A stretch of 64,000 nucleotides of DNA from Streptomyces lavendulae subsp. lavendulae (GCF_002803845.1 NZ_CP024986.1:62001-126000), one strand, 5' to 3'; counted from the first letter of the stretch, positions 9,218 to 18,448 are shown. The notes: generated from the letters alone by a model not told the origin. Numbers and translations are program-made.

Positions 9218-10498
9218 TCAGAGGCTCCATTCGTGCTCCGTGAAGGCGTCGCCGGCCATGCCCGCGGTCAGGGTGGTGCCGTCGGCCGGGTCGATGAGGA
9301 GGAAGGAGCCGGTGCGGCGGGAGTCGGCGTAGGCGTCGAGCGCGAGGGGTTCGGCGGTGCGGACGACGACGCGGCCGATGTCGTTGGCGACCAGCTGCCC
9401 GGGGGCCGGGTGCTGGGAGAGGTCGTCGAGGGTCAGCCGGGAGGGGATCTCCTTGACGATCGCCTTGACCGTGCGGGTGGTGTGTTTGAGGAGGACGCGC
9501 TGGCCGACCGTGAGGGGCCGGTCGGCTACGTGGCAGACGGTCGCGGCGACGTCCCGCGTGGTGGTGGGGGCGAGGGCGGTGGGGGCGATCAGGTCGCCGC
9601 GCGAGATGTCGACGTCGTCCTTCAGCCGGAGCGTGACGGACTGCGGGGCCCAGGCGGTGTCCACGGGCCTGCCGAGGGCGTCGATGCCCTCGATGGTGCT
9701 GGTGCGGCCGGAGGGCAGGACGGTGACGGCCTCGCCGACGCGCAGGACGCCGGAGGCGATCTGGCCCGCGTAGCCCCGGTAGTCGGGGTGGGCGGCGGTC
9801 TGCGGGCGGATCACGTACTGGACGGGGAAGCGGGCGCGGGCGGCGGTGGACTCGTCGGTGACGGGGACGGTTTCGAGGTGTTCGAGGACGGTGGGGCCGC
9901 CGTACCAGGTCATGTGTGCGGAGGGCTCGACCACGTTGTCCCCGGCCAGGGCCGAGATCGGGATGGCGGTGACGTCGAGGATCCCCAGCTCGCGGGCGTA
10001 CGCGGTGAACTCCTCGGCGATCTTCGCGAAGACGGTCTCCCGGTAGCCGACGAGGTCCATCTTGTTGACGGCGAGGACCACGTGCGGGACGCGCAGGAGG
10101 GCGGCGACGGCGGCGTGGCGGCGGGTCTGTTCGATGACGCCGTTGCGGGCGTCGACGAGGACCACGGCCAGGTCGGCGGTGGAGGCGCCGGTGACCATGT
10201 TGCGGGTGTACTGCACGTGCCCGGGGGTGTCGGCGAGGATGAACCGGCGCCGGGCGGTCGCGAAGTAGCGGTAGGCCACGTCGATGGTGATGCCCTGCTC
10301 GCGCTCGGCGCGCAGACCGTCGGTCAGCAGCGCCAGGTCCGGGGTGTCCTGGCCGCGCCGGGCGGAGGCGGCCTCGACGGCCTCCAGCTGGTCGGCCAGG
10401 ACCGATTTGGAGTCGTGCAGCAGGCGGCCGACCAGGGTGGACTTGCCGTCGTCGACGGAACCGGCGGTCGCGAAGCGCAGCAGCGCGGGAACGTCCAT
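9218..10498 (-). CDS. cysN: Sulfate adenylyltransferase subunit 1 (GTPase)
   Basis: A 426-residue translation-factor-like GTPase. It shows P-loop GSVDDGKSTLVGRLL, the switch region EREQGITIDVAYRYF, G3 DTPGHVQYTRNM and G4 NKMD. With CysD it forms the heterodimeric ATP sulfurylase that makes APS from sulfate and ATP, driven by GTP hydrolysis. There is no fused APS kinase at the C-terminus; that activity is the separate cysC gene. Two nucleotides separate it from cysD. Confidence 0.96.
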   Translation of the reverse strand: MDVPALLRFATAGSVDDGKSTLVGRLLHDSKSVLADQLEAVEAASARRGQDTPDLALLTDGLRAEREQGITIDVAYRYFATARRRFILADTPGHVQYTRNMVTGASTADLAVVLVDARNGVIEQTRRHAAVAALLRVPHVVLAVNKMDLVGYRETVFAKIAEEFTAYARELGILDVTAIPISALAGDNVVEPSAHMTWYGGPTVLEHLETVPVTDESTAARARFPVQYVIRPQTAAHPDYRGYAGQIASGVLRVGEAVTVLPSGRTSTIEGIDALGRPVDTAWAPQSVTLRLKDDVDISRGDLIAPTALAPTTTRDVAATVCHVADRPLTVGQRVLLKHTTRTVKAIVKEIPSRLTLDDLSQHPAPGQLVANDIGRVVVRTAEPLALDAYADSRRTGSFLLIDPADGTTLTAGMAGDAFTEHEWSL

Positions 10499-10500
10499 GG

Positions 10501-11427
10501 TTAGAAGTACCCTTCGCGCTTGCGGTCTTCCATCGCGGCTTCGGAGAGCTTGTCGTCGGCGCGGGTGGCGCCCCGCTCGGTGAGGCGGGAGACGGCGATC
10601 TCGGCGATCACGGCGTCGAGCGTGGTCGCGTCGGAGTCGACGGCACCCGTGCAGGACATGTCGCCGACGGTGCGGTAGCGCACGAGGCGCTTCTCGACGG
10701 GTTCGGTGTCCTTGGGGCCGCCCCACTCGCCCGCGGTCAGCCACATGCCGTTGCGCTGGAAGACCTCGCGTTCGTGGGCGAAGTAGATCTCCGGGAGTTC
10801 GATGCCCTCGCGGTCGATGTACTGCCACACGTCGAGCTCGGTCCAGTTGGAGAGCGGGAAGACGCGGACGTGCTCGCCGGGGGCGTGGCGGCCGTTGTAG
10901 AGCTGCCACAGTTCGGGGCGCTGGCGGCGGGGGTCCCACTGGGAGAACTCGTCGCGCAGGGAGAAGACGCGTTCCTTGGCGCGGGCCTTCTCCTCGTCGC
11001 GGCGGCCGCCGCCGAAGACGGCGTCGAACCTCAGCTGCTGGATGGCCTCGGTGAGGGGGACGGTCTGCAGCGGGTTGCGGACGCCGTCGGGGCGTTCGCG
11101 GAGCTTGCCGGCGTCGATGTACTCCTGGACGGAGGCCACGTGCAGGCGCAGTCCGTGCTTCTCGACGGCGCGGTCGCGGTAGGCCAGGACCTCGGGGAAG
11201 TTGTGGCCGGTATCCACGTGCAGCAGGGTGAAGGGTACCGGCGCGGGCGCGAACGCCTTCAGCGCCAGGTGCAGCATGACGATCGAGTCCTTGCCGCCGG
11301 AGAACAGGATCACCGGCTTCTCGAACTCACCCGCCACCTCACGGAAGATGTGCACCGCCTCGGACTCCATCGAGTCCAGGTGGTGCAAGGTCCTGGCCGC
11401 CTTGCGCAGGGGAACGACGGTGGTCAC
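10501..11427 (-). CDS. cysD: Sulfate adenylyltransferase subunit 2
   Basis: A 308-residue member of the ATP-pyrophosphatase fold. The PP-loop is LFSGGKDSIVMLHLAL, with downstream FTLLHVDTGHNFPEV and VFGGGRRDEEKARAKER. The C-terminal LSEAAMEDRKREGYF is characteristic of CysD. The start is the GTG at 11427, overlapping the cysC stop by 4 nt. It transfers the adenylyl group to sulfate with CysN as partner. Confidence 0.96.
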   Translation of the reverse strand: MTTVVPLRKAARTLHHLDSMESEAVHIFREVAGEFEKPVILFSGGKDSIVMLHLALKAFAPAPVPFTLLHVDTGHNFPEVLAYRDRAVEKHGLRLHVASVQEYIDAGKLRERPDGVRNPLQTVPLTEAIQQLRFDAVFGGGRRDEEKARAKERVFSLRDEFSQWDPRRQRPELWQLYNGRHAPGEHVRVFPLSNWTELDVWQYIDREGIELPEIYFAHEREVFQRNGMWLTAGEWGGPKDTEPVEKRLVRYRTVGDMSCTGAVDSDATTLDAVIAEIAVSRLTERGATRADDKLSEAAMEDRKREGYF

Positions 11428-11969
11428 ACGAGACCCCTCTGGTCGAGCAGCGCGTAGAGCTCCGCTGCGGATTGGTGGACGGTCCGGTGGTGCGACTCGA
11501 TGCGCAGGTCCGGTGCCTCCGGTGCCTCGTACGGGTCGTCGACCCCGGTCAGGCCGGAGATCTCGCCCGCGGCCTGCTTGGCGTACAGGCCCTTCACGTC
11601 CCGCTCGGAGCACACCTCGACCGGGGTGGCCACGTGCACCTCCAGGTACGGGGTGCCCGCGGCGGCGTGGCGCTTCGCGACGGCCTCGCGGCTGTCGGCG
11701 AAGGGGGCGATCACCGGGACGAGGGCCTTCACGCCGTTGCTGGCCAGGAGTTCGGCGACGAACCCGATCCGCTGCACGTTGGTGTGCCGGTCCTCGCGGC
11801 TGAAGCCCAGCCCGGCGGAGAGGAACTCGCGGATCTCGTCGCCGTCGAGGACCTCCACCCGGTGGCCCTCGGCGCGCAGCCGCTCGGCCAGCGCGTACGC
11901 GATCGTGGTCTTCCCGGCGCTGGGCAGCCCGGTCAGCCACACGGTGGCGCCCTGGTCGCTCACGCTCAT
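11424..11969 (-). CDS. cysC: Adenylylsulfate kinase
   Basis: APS kinase of 181 residues, phosphorylating APS to PAPS. The P-loop WLTGLPSAGKTT and the motif DGDEIREFLSAGLGFSREDR are diagnostic, as is GLYAKQAAGEI in the lid region. I take the ATG at 11969, with GGAGAG about 9 nt upstream; an ATG at 11996, overlapping the cysH stop by 1 nt, would add nine residues (MTRHTESEQ). The next gene, cysH, looks like an APS reductase, so PAPS made here may feed sulfotransferases as much as assimilation. Confidence 0.94.
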   Translation of the reverse strand: MSVSDQGATVWLTGLPSAGKTTIAYALAERLRAEGHRVEVLDGDEIREFLSAGLGFSREDRHTNVQRIGFVAELLASNGVKALVPVIAPFADSREAVAKRHAAAGTPYLEVHVATPVEVCSERDVKGLYAKQAAGEISGLTGVDDPYEAPEAPDLRIESHHRTVHQSAAELYALLDQRGLV

Positions 11970-11995
11970 CTGCTCGCTCTCCGTATGTCGGGTCA

Positions 11996-12679
11996 TCAGC
12001 CGTGCAGTCCGCACTCGGTCTTGCCGCGTCCGGCCCACCGGCCGGCCCGCGCGTCCTCGCCCTCCGCCACCCGGCGGGTGCAGGGGGCGCAGCCGACGGA
12101 GGCGTAACCGTCCATCAGCAGCGGGTTGGTCAGCACCCCGTGCTCGGCCACGTACGCGTCCACGTCGTCCTGGGTCCAGCGGGCGATCGGGGAGACCTTG
12201 ACCTTGCGGCGCTTCCCGTCCCAGCCGACGACCGGGGTGTCCGCCCGGGTCGGGGACTCGTCGCGGCGCAGGCCCGTCGCCCAGGCGTCGTACCCGGTCA
12301 GGCCCTCCTCCAGCGGCTTGACCTTCCGCAGGGCGCAGCACAGGTCCGGGTCCCGGTCGTGGAGCCCGGGGCCGTACTGCGCGTCCTGCTCGGCGACGCT
12401 CTGGCGCGGGGTCAGGGTGATGACGTTGACGTCCATCACCGCCTCCACCGCATCACGCGTACCGATCGTCTCGTCGAAGTGGTAGCCGGTGTCCAGGAAC
12501 ACCACGTCCACCCCCGGGAGCACCCGGGACGCGAGGTGCGCGACCACCGCGTCCTCCATCGAGGAGGTCACGCAGAATTTCCTCCCGAAGGTATCGGCGG
12601 CCCACCGCAGGATTTCCGGCGCGAGCGCATCCTCCAGTTCCCGGCCCGCCCGTTCGGCCAGCATTTCGAGATCGGTCAT
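11996..12679 (-). CDS. cysH: APS-type (phospho)adenylylsulfate reductase
   Basis: A 227-residue reductase that converts APS (or PAPS) to sulfite using thioredoxin. The conserved C-terminal ECGLHG carries the redox cysteine. A CC pair (about 114-115) and a CxxC (about 197-200) match the CC-X80-CxxC iron-sulfur signature that family knowledge ties to APS rather than PAPS reductases. It is the first gene of the operon, with a good promoter candidate 55-97 nt upstream. Confidence 0.94.
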   Translation of the reverse strand: MTDLEMLAERAGRELEDALAPEILRWAADTFGRKFCVTSSMEDAVVAHLASRVLPGVDVVFLDTGYHFDETIGTRDAVEAVMDVNVITLTPRQSVAEQDAQYGPGLHDRDPDLCCALRKVKPLEEGLTGYDAWATGLRRDESPTRADTPVVGWDGKRRKVKVSPIARWTQDDVDAYVAEHGVLTNPLLMDGYASVGCAPCTRRVAEGEDARAGRWAGRGKTECGLHG

Positions 12680-12733
12680 CCGGCGGCTCCTTTACTGGGG
12701 AAAGCGGCGCACGGGCAGGAATTCGCTCCGCCG

Positions 12734-12776
12734 AGATTAGCAATGCGGACACGTAAAGCACTGACGGTTCGCTGAT
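12734..12776 (-). promoter_or_regulatory. cysH promoter with SARP-like 11-bp repeats
   Basis: On the minus strand, heptamers ATCAGCG (12776-12770) and GTCAGTG (12765-12759) are 11 bp apart, followed by a degenerate third (ACGTGTC, 12754-12748). An 8-bp gap then leads to TAATCT (12739-12734), a good -10 box. The geometry fits SARP activation, but the third repeat is poor. Confidence 0.45.
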
Positions 12777-12866
12777 CGCGGCCATTTTCGGCCCGAACGG
12801 CCAGAAGGAGCGACCATGGGCCTCTCACCTGGGATTTCGAGCATTTCTGGGGATTTGCGGGGCGCG

Positions 12867-12921
12867 GTCAGGGAGCGGTAAGGCGGCTATCAGCGGACCG
12901 CCAGCACCCCTGTGCCATAGT
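12867..12921 (+). promoter_or_regulatory. SARP-like promoter for the 13087-17705 unit
   Basis: Four heptamers occur at exact 11-bp steps: GTCAGGG (12867), GTAAGGC (12878), ATCAGCG (12889) and GCCAGCA (12900). Nine bp separate the last from CATAGT (12916-12921), a possible -10. The rest of the 407-bp gap 12680-13086 shows only this site, the divergent cysH promoter and a 21-codon open frame at 12816-12881 that I do not trust. Confidence 0.5.
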
Positions 12922-13086
12922 GGGCCGAAAATTGCGTCGAATCCCGTGCTGGCCGACGGGCCAGAAGGTGCGGATCCAGCGAACAAAGCCACCCACTGGC
13001 CGGTTTTAGTATTCTGGCCGACATCCCCGGAGAGGGCACGCGGAGAAATGAGACTGCAAGGACAAGGACTGCGGCGAGGAAGGCTG

Positions 13087-14799
13087 ATGCGCCGCCTCGC
13101 GCTCTGTCTCTCGGCGGTGGGACTCACCGCCTCCATGCTCACCGGAGCGGAACCCGCCGCCGCCGGCACGCCGGTGACCTGGACTTCCACCTTCCAGGGC
13201 ACCGACGGCGTCACCTACTCGGCGACCAACCACCTGGTACCGGCCTCCAACGGCCCCGGACGGCAGTGGATGCTCGTCTGGGCCGGCCCGGCCAAGCAGC
13301 CCGCGCCCGACTTCCTGACCGTCATCGACGCCACCCCGGGCTCCCCCACGTACGGCAAGGTCGCCAACACCGTCACCGTCGGCCCGAACAACGGCAACGA
13401 GCCGCACCACATGCAGTACGTGTGGCACAAGGGCGACCGGATCTACGCCGGCGGCATCATGAGCGACACCACCTTCGTCTTCGACGCGAAGGCGCTGCCC
13501 GCGCTGACCATCGCCGGGGTCAACTCCACCGTCGACACCCCCTGCGGGACCCTGCCCGACGCCTACCAGGTGCTGAGCGACGGCACCGCGTACGGCACGT
13601 ACATGGGCGGCCCCAACGTGACCGGCCCCTGCACCTACACCAACGGCCAGGTGCGGGTCGGCAACGGCGCCGCCGGCTCCCCCGGTGAGATCGTACGGAT
13701 CGGCCCGGACGGCAGGACCCTCGCCGAGATCCCGGCGGCCACCGAGGCCGGCGAGGACCCGGCCCAGTGCGGCAACGTCCCGGCGCTGCCCGCCGCGACC
13801 TGCGCGAACCCGCACGGGGTGGCCGTCCGCGAGGACCTGAACGTCATGGTGGCGAGCGACTTCGCCGAGGCCCGCAACTTCATGACGCCCGACTCGGTGC
13901 TGAAGGAGAACCTGGCCCGCCAGACCGTCCGCGTCTTCGACATCACCGACCGGAACAACCCGGCGCTGCGCTCGGTGTCCAAGGTCGCCGACGGACCGCG
14001 CGGGGCACAGGAACCCCGTGCCTTCTTCCGCGAGTCCCGGGTGGTCATGGAGACCGCGCTGACCAACCGGCCCGGCCACAAGGGCGCGTTCGTCTCCTCC
14101 ATGGCCGGCGGGGCCGTCTTCTACACCCCGGACATCACCGCGCCCGCCCCGCAGTGGAAGGAGGTCTTCGACGACACCACCGCCTACCGCAGCTTCCAGC
14201 GCGACACGGGTGTCACCGGCAGCGGGGACAACGGCAGCTGGCTGGCCGTCAGCCCCGACGACCGGTTCCTCTTCCACACGGTGATGGGCCAGTCGGTGCC
14301 CTACGGCAAGCCCCTCGACCAGACCACCGGCATGATCTACGTCCTCGACATCCAGAAGCTCCTCGCCGCCGGCAACGGGGCCCAGTGCTCGGTCGACGAG
14401 CTGGCCGAGGCGAGCCGCGGCGGCCACGAGCGGGACTGCCCGGAGCTGGTCAGCACCGTGCCGATCCGCGACGTCAGCTCGGGCGGCCCGCACTGGGGCG
14501 CCATGGACAACTTCCGGCGGGGCGCGGACGGCGTCTACCGCGAGACGCAGAACGTCAGCCGGATCGCGGTCGCCAACTACTTCGTCGCCGGGTCCTTCGG
14601 CGGCGGCGGCGACCACCGCGTGTGCATGTTCGACCTCGACCGGCGCGGCCAGGTCTCCCTGGACCGCTCCTTCCGCGACGAGAACACCGGCAAGCCCTGC
14701 GTGGGCTTCAACCGGGCGTCCTGGCCGCACGGCGACACCGGCGACGCCCAGCCGCACGGCGTGCTGTTCGTGGTGAGCGACAGCGTCGTACGACGGTGA
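13087..14799 (+). CDS. Secreted selenium-binding/methanethiol-oxidase-like protein
   Basis: A 570-residue exported protein. A signal peptide is clear: MRRLALCLSAVGLTASMLTG then an AAA-type cleavage region. I chose the ATG at 13087 because GAGGAAGG is well placed; the ATG at 13048 has its GGAG only 2 nt away. Motifs such as NEPHHMQYVWHKGDRIYAGG, NPHGVAVREDLNVMVASDF and GGPHWGAMDNFRR recall the histidine-bearing blades of SBP56 beta-propellers. The bacterial members of that family oxidise methanethiol to sulfide, formaldehyde and peroxide. It lies between cysH and sulfite reductase and overlaps the next gene by GTGA. I see family-level similarity only; enzymatic activity is inference. Confidence 0.55.
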   Translation: MRRLALCLSAVGLTASMLTGAEPAAAGTPVTWTSTFQGTDGVTYSATNHLVPASNGPGRQWMLVWAGPAKQPAPDFLTVIDATPGSPTYGKVANTVTVGPNNGNEPHHMQYVWHKGDRIYAGGIMSDTTFVFDAKALPALTIAGVNSTVDTPCGTLPDAYQVLSDGTAYGTYMGGPNVTGPCTYTNGQVRVGNGAAGSPGEIVRIGPDGRTLAEIPAATEAGEDPAQCGNVPALPAATCANPHGVAVREDLNVMVASDFAEARNFMTPDSVLKENLARQTVRVFDITDRNNPALRSVSKVADGPRGAQEPRAFFRESRVVMETALTNRPGHKGAFVSSMAGGAVFYTPDITAPAPQWKEVFDDTTAYRSFQRDTGVTGSGDNGSWLAVSPDDRFLFHTVMGQSVPYGKPLDQTTGMIYVLDIQKLLAAGNGAQCSVDELAEASRGGHERDCPELVSTVPIRDVSSGGPHWGAMDNFRRGADGVYRETQNVSRIAVANYFVAGSFGGGGDHRVCMFDLDRRGQVSLDRSFRDENTGKPCVGFNRASWPHGDTGDAQPHGVLFVVSDSVVRR

Positions 14800-15974
14800 G
14801 CGCCGTCCTCGCGGCGGCGGTCGTCCTGACCGCCGCCCTGGCACTCGGCCTGGTGCTGCTCCTGCGCACCGGGCTGCTGCGCCGCCGCACCACCGCCTCG
14901 GCGTACTTCGCCGCGGCGGTGGCCTGCGCGGTCGCGGCCGGGCTGTGGTTCCCGGGCGGGCCCGCCGGACCCGGCGCCCCGGCGCGGCCGGTCGCCGGGG
15001 GTCCGCTGCTGGGCTCGCTCGGACTGGGCGCCCGGCAGGTCCCGGTGCTGGTGGTACCGAACCGGCCCGGGTACAACCTGGTGGCCGTCGGCGCCGACGG
15101 GGCCTCCGCGGGGACGGGCCGCGACCGGCTCGTCAAGGGCGAGCGGCGGCCCGGTTCCACCCTGACCTGGGTACCGGTCGAACTGCCCGCCGGACCCGCG
15201 CGGGTGTGGGTCTCCGCAGGCGGGGCCCTGGCGCCGCTGGCGGTGGACACGGGCCGGGCGGGCGGCGGGGGCCCGCGCGCCGACGTGCGGGGCGCCGACG
15301 GGCCGGAGTGCGCGAGCGCCGCCGCCGGAGCCGTCGTCGGCGGCAGCCCCGGGCCGCTGGCCGGCTGCCCGGCGGACCGGCTCACGGACGCGGACGCCGC
15401 CGCGCTGCGCGAGACCGTCGGCTTCCTCGCCGGGCGCGGGGCCCGCTCCCTGGCCCTCGCCGAGGACGGCTCCCCGCGCGGCCGGGCCGCCGCCGCCGAG
15501 GTGCGCGCCGCGGCCGCCCGCGCGGGCGTCTCCGTAGGACGGCCGGACTCGACCCGCCGGCCGCTGGTCGTCACCGCCGGCTGGGCGGGCGCGGAAGGCG
15601 CCGTACGCGACGTGGAGGCGGGCCGGACCACCGCCGAGGGCACCTACCTGGCGCCCTGGCTGTTCACCGCCCCGCTGCTGTCCCCCGGCGCGGGCCAGCT
15701 GGTCCCCCTGCGGTACGCGCCGAACGGCCCCGCCGCCGTCGAGTACCTGACGGCGCTCGGCGCCCGCCTCCCGGGCGAGCCGCCCACCGCCTCCGGGTAC
15801 GAGGCCTGGCGCCTGGCGCGCGGCACCTCGGGCCCGGCGCCCGCCCGGCTGTACGCCACCGCCGTGCTCTACGTACCCGGCAGCGGCGGCTCCGGCGGCC
15901 ACCACCACGAGGGGACGACGAGCTGGCTGCCCAGCGGAATGATCGTCCCGGTGGCGAACCTCGGCACGGCCTGA
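14796..15974 (+). CDS. Membrane-anchored protein of unknown function
   Basis: A 392-residue protein starting at the GTG at 14796, overlapping the preceding stop by 4 nt, so the two are made together. Two N-terminal hydrophobic helices (AVVLTAALALGLVLLL and YFAAAVACAVAAGLWF) precede a long Ala/Gly/Pro-rich extracytoplasmic part. GAVVGGSPGPLAGCPADRL and RPLVVTAGWAGAEGAVRD have the look of a degenerate periplasmic-binding-protein fold, and a GGSGGHHHEGTTSW segment near the C-terminus could bind metal. I do not recognise a named family. Its coupling to the SBP56-like gene suggests a partner role at the membrane. Confidence 0.6.
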   Translation: MSAVLAAAVVLTAALALGLVLLLRTGLLRRRTTASAYFAAAVACAVAAGLWFPGGPAGPGAPARPVAGGPLLGSLGLGARQVPVLVVPNRPGYNLVAVGADGASAGTGRDRLVKGERRPGSTLTWVPVELPAGPARVWVSAGGALAPLAVDTGRAGGGGPRADVRGADGPECASAAAGAVVGGSPGPLAGCPADRLTDADAAALRETVGFLAGRGARSLALAEDGSPRGRAAAAEVRAAAARAGVSVGRPDSTRRPLVVTAGWAGAEGAVRDVEAGRTTAEGTYLAPWLFTAPLLSPGAGQLVPLRYAPNGPAAVEYLTALGARLPGEPPTASGYEAWRLARGTSGPAPARLYATAVLYVPGSGGSGGHHHEGTTSWLPSGMIVPVANLGTA

Positions 15975-16007
15975 CCCCCTCCCCCCTCCCCGTAGGAGCA
16001 CGGACTC

Positions 16008-17705
16008 ATGACGGAAACAGTCGCGCCGCCGGTCCGCACCGCGCGGACCGCCCGGCCCGCCGCCAAGCGCCCCGAGGGCCAGTGGGCGCTGGGCGAACGG
16101 GAACCGCTCAACGCCAACGAGGAGTTCAAGCAGGTCGAGGACCCGCTGCTGGTGCGCGAGCGCATCGAGCGGATCTACTCCCGCGAGGGCTTCGCCTCCA
16201 TCGATCCCGACGACCTGCGCGGCCGGATGCGCTGGTGGGGGCTGTACACGCAGCGCAAGCCCGGCATCGACGGCGGCCGGACCGGCTCGCTGGCCCCGGA
16301 GGAGCTGGAGGACGAGCACTTCATGATGCGGGTGCGCAGCGACGGCGGCACCCTCGACGCCGACCAGCTGCGGGCGATCGCCGACGTCTCCGTGCGCTTC
16401 GCCCGCAACACCGCGGACGTCACCGACCGGCAGAACATCCAGCTGCACTGGGTGCGGATCGAGGACGTGCCCGCGATCTGGCGCAGGCTGGAGGAGGTCG
16501 GCCTGTCGACGACCGAGGCCTGCGGGGACTGCCCGCGCGTCATCGTCGGCAGTCCGGTGGCCGGGGTGGGCGCCGACGAGGTCCTCGACGCGACCCCGGC
16601 CGTACGGGAGATCGCCGCCCGCTACATCGGCGACCCGTCGCTGTCGAACCTGCCGCGCAAGTACAAGACGGCGGTGTCCTGGCTGCCGGACGTCCCGTAC
16701 GAGATCAACGACCTGGCCTTCCTGGGCGCGGTCCACCCCGAGCACGGGCCGGGCTTCGGCATGTGGGTGGGCGGCGGCCTGTCGACCGTCCCGGTCCTGG
16801 CGCGGCACGTCGGGGTGTGGGTGCCCCTCGCCGAGGTCCCCGACGTGTGGGCGGCGGTGGCCCGCCTGTTCCGCGACTACGGCTACCGGCGGCTGCGCGG
16901 GCGGGCCCGCCTGAAGTTCCTGATCGCCGACTGGGGCGTGGAGAAGTTCCGCCGCGTCCTGGAGGAGGAGTACCTGGGCCGCCCCCTCCTCGACGGCCCG
17001 GCCCCCTCGCTCCCCCCGGCCCCGATCGACCACATCGGTGTACACCCGCAGAACGACGGCCTGTCGTACGTGGGCGCGGCGCCGGTCGCCGGCCGCCTGT
17101 CGGGGACGCGGCTGGGGGCACTGGCCGACCTGGCGGAGGCCCACGGCAGCGGGCGGGTACGCCTGACTCCGTACCAGAAACTGCTGGTCCTGGACGTGGC
17201 CGATCCGGAGCCCCTGATCACGGACCTGGCGGAGATCGGCCTCCAGGCCCGCCCCTCCCCCTGGCGGCGGAACACGATGGCCTGCACCGGGATCGAGTAC
17301 TGCAAGCTGGCGATCGTGGAGACGAAGGAGCGGGCGGCGACGCTGGTCGCGGAGCTGGAGAAGCGGCTGGCGGGCGAGGACGTGGGCCTGACCGTCAACG
17401 TCAACGGCTGCCCCAACTCCTGCGCCCGTACGCAGGTCGCGGACATCGGCCTCAAGGGCCAGCTGGTCGCCGACGAGGACGGCCGGCAGGTCGAGGGCTT
17501 CCAGGTCCACCTGGGCGGCAGCCTGACCCTCGCGGCGGACCAGGAGGGCGGCTTCGGCAAGAAGCTCCGCGGCCTGAAGACGACGGCCGCGGACCTCCCG
17601 GACTACGTGGAACGCCTCACCCGCGCCTACCTGGCGGGGCGCACGGACGAGTCGGAACCCTTCGCGGCCTGGGTAGCCCGCTGCGACGAGTCCGCCCTGC
17701 AGTAA
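16008..17705 (+). CDS. sir: Assimilatory sulfite (nitrite/sulfite) reductase
   Basis: A 565-residue siroheme and [4Fe-4S] ferredoxin-dependent reductase. The cluster and siroheme cysteines are visible as CTGIEYC (about residues 425-431) and NGCPNSCARTQ (about 467-471). RQNIQLHWVRIEDVP and GDCPRVIVGSPVAG are typical active-site arginine regions. It reduces sulfite to sulfide in six electrons and needs the siroheme that the chelatase at 5650-6384 would provide. Nitrite reductases are close relatives, but the cys neighbourhood favours sulfite. It starts at an ATG behind GGAG, 33 nt after the membrane gene. Confidence 0.93.
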   Translation: MTETVAPPVRTARTARPAAKRPEGQWALGEREPLNANEEFKQVEDPLLVRERIERIYSREGFASIDPDDLRGRMRWWGLYTQRKPGIDGGRTGSLAPEELEDEHFMMRVRSDGGTLDADQLRAIADVSVRFARNTADVTDRQNIQLHWVRIEDVPAIWRRLEEVGLSTTEACGDCPRVIVGSPVAGVGADEVLDATPAVREIAARYIGDPSLSNLPRKYKTAVSWLPDVPYEINDLAFLGAVHPEHGPGFGMWVGGGLSTVPVLARHVGVWVPLAEVPDVWAAVARLFRDYGYRRLRGRARLKFLIADWGVEKFRRVLEEEYLGRPLLDGPAPSLPPAPIDHIGVHPQNDGLSYVGAAPVAGRLSGTRLGALADLAEAHGSGRVRLTPYQKLLVLDVADPEPLITDLAEIGLQARPSPWRRNTMACTGIEYCKLAIVETKERAATLVAELEKRLAGEDVGLTVNVNGCPNSCARTQVADIGLKGQLVADEDGRQVEGFQVHLGGSLTLAADQEGGFGKKLRGLKTTAADLPDYVERLTRAYLAGRTDESEPFAAWVARCDESALQ

Positions 17706-17754
17706 CCCGCCCGCAAGCACATCCGGCGCCTGCCGGCCGCCCGCACCCCGCCCT

Positions 17755-17803
17755 CGACCGCCGACCGCCGACCGCCGACCGCCGACCGCCGACCGCCGAC
17801 CGC
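17755..17803. repeat. Seven tandem copies of CGACCGC
   Basis: Exactly seven perfect head-to-tail copies of the 7-mer CGACCGC fill 17755-17803, in the convergent gap between sulfite reductase and the DUF4865 gene. This is a simple-sequence repeat that could vary in copy number by slippage. No coding role is visible. Confidence 0.9.
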
Positions 17804-17818
17804 ACACGAGCACTCCAG

Positions 17819-18448
17819 CTACCGCCGGGGCGATGCGAGGGCTCGTCCTTCGGGCAGGTCGGCAAGGCCGGGGGCGGACAGGTGCAGGACTTCGTAGTGT
17901 TCGGTCGCGCTCTGGTCCGGGACGGAGGTGTCCTCCCACAGCACGAACCGCAGCAGTTGCCAGTGGTGGGGGTCCACGGCCAGTACTGCGGTGTGGACGC
18001 CGCTGTGGCAGGAGAGCTGCCGTAGTTGCTCGGCCTCCCGCTCGATGAGCCTCGACGTGCCCAGTCCGGTGCCGTCCAGGTCCGCGTCGTAGGGCAGGGG
18101 GGTCACGCGGCGCGAGGCGGCCCGGGGAAGCGCTGTGCGGGCGGGGCCGGCGTGGCAGGCGATGCCGGTCCAGTGGAGGGCGGCAGGGCGGCCGAAGTCC
18201 CGGATGATGTTCTGGAATCCGCCGCCGCCGACGAGGAAGTGGGCCATCGCGCCGGTGTCGTTCCAGAGGTAGAAGGGGGCGTACTGGTTGACCGGCGAGT
18301 TGTCGGTGCCGCGTTCGCGGATGAGGTACGCCTTGAGGCCCAGCCCCGCGCGGTCGTCGAGGACGTGGCCGCCTGCGGCGACCCGCTGGCGGATGATCTT
18401 CATGTCGTAGTCGGCGGGCAGGGTGATCTCGTACTGCTTGGCGTACAC
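17819..18448 (-). CDS. DUF4865-family protein
   Basis: A 209-residue protein beginning (GTG) MYAKQYEITLPADYDMKIIR, with GGHVLDDRAGLGLKAYLIRERG and NQYAPFYLWNDTGAMAHFLV. These are features I associate with DUF4865, a small actinobacterial and proteobacterial family often found beside LysR regulators. Function is unknown; the fold may be a dimeric alpha-beta barrel. A GGAAGG lies about 11 nt before the GTG. It is flanked on both sides by 7-bp tandem repeats and appears downstream of the gene at 18609-19493. Confidence 0.7.
   Translation of the reverse strand: MYAKQYEITLPADYDMKIIRQRVAAGGHVLDDRAGLGLKAYLIRERGTDNSPVNQYAPFYLWNDTGAMAHFLVGGGGFQNIIRDFGRPAALHWTGIACHAGPARTALPRAASRRVTPLPYDADLDGTGLGTSRLIEREAEQLRQLSCHSGVHTAVLAVDPHHWQLLRFVLWEDTSVPDQSATEHYEVLHLSAPGLADLPEGRALASPRR

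Noticed and set aside
12816..12881. 21-residue ORF (ATG at 12816) with a perfect AAGGAG site
   Set aside because: It lies upstream of the -10 predicted for the 13087 unit and overlaps the SARP-like repeats. It lacks the R-H-x-D-L leader-peptide pattern known near sulfur genes. Translation evidence would be needed.
17755..17803. CRISPR or centromere-like array
   Set aside because: Seven-bp units without spacers are a simple tandem repeat. No cas genes and no CRISPR-like spacing occur anywhere in the window.
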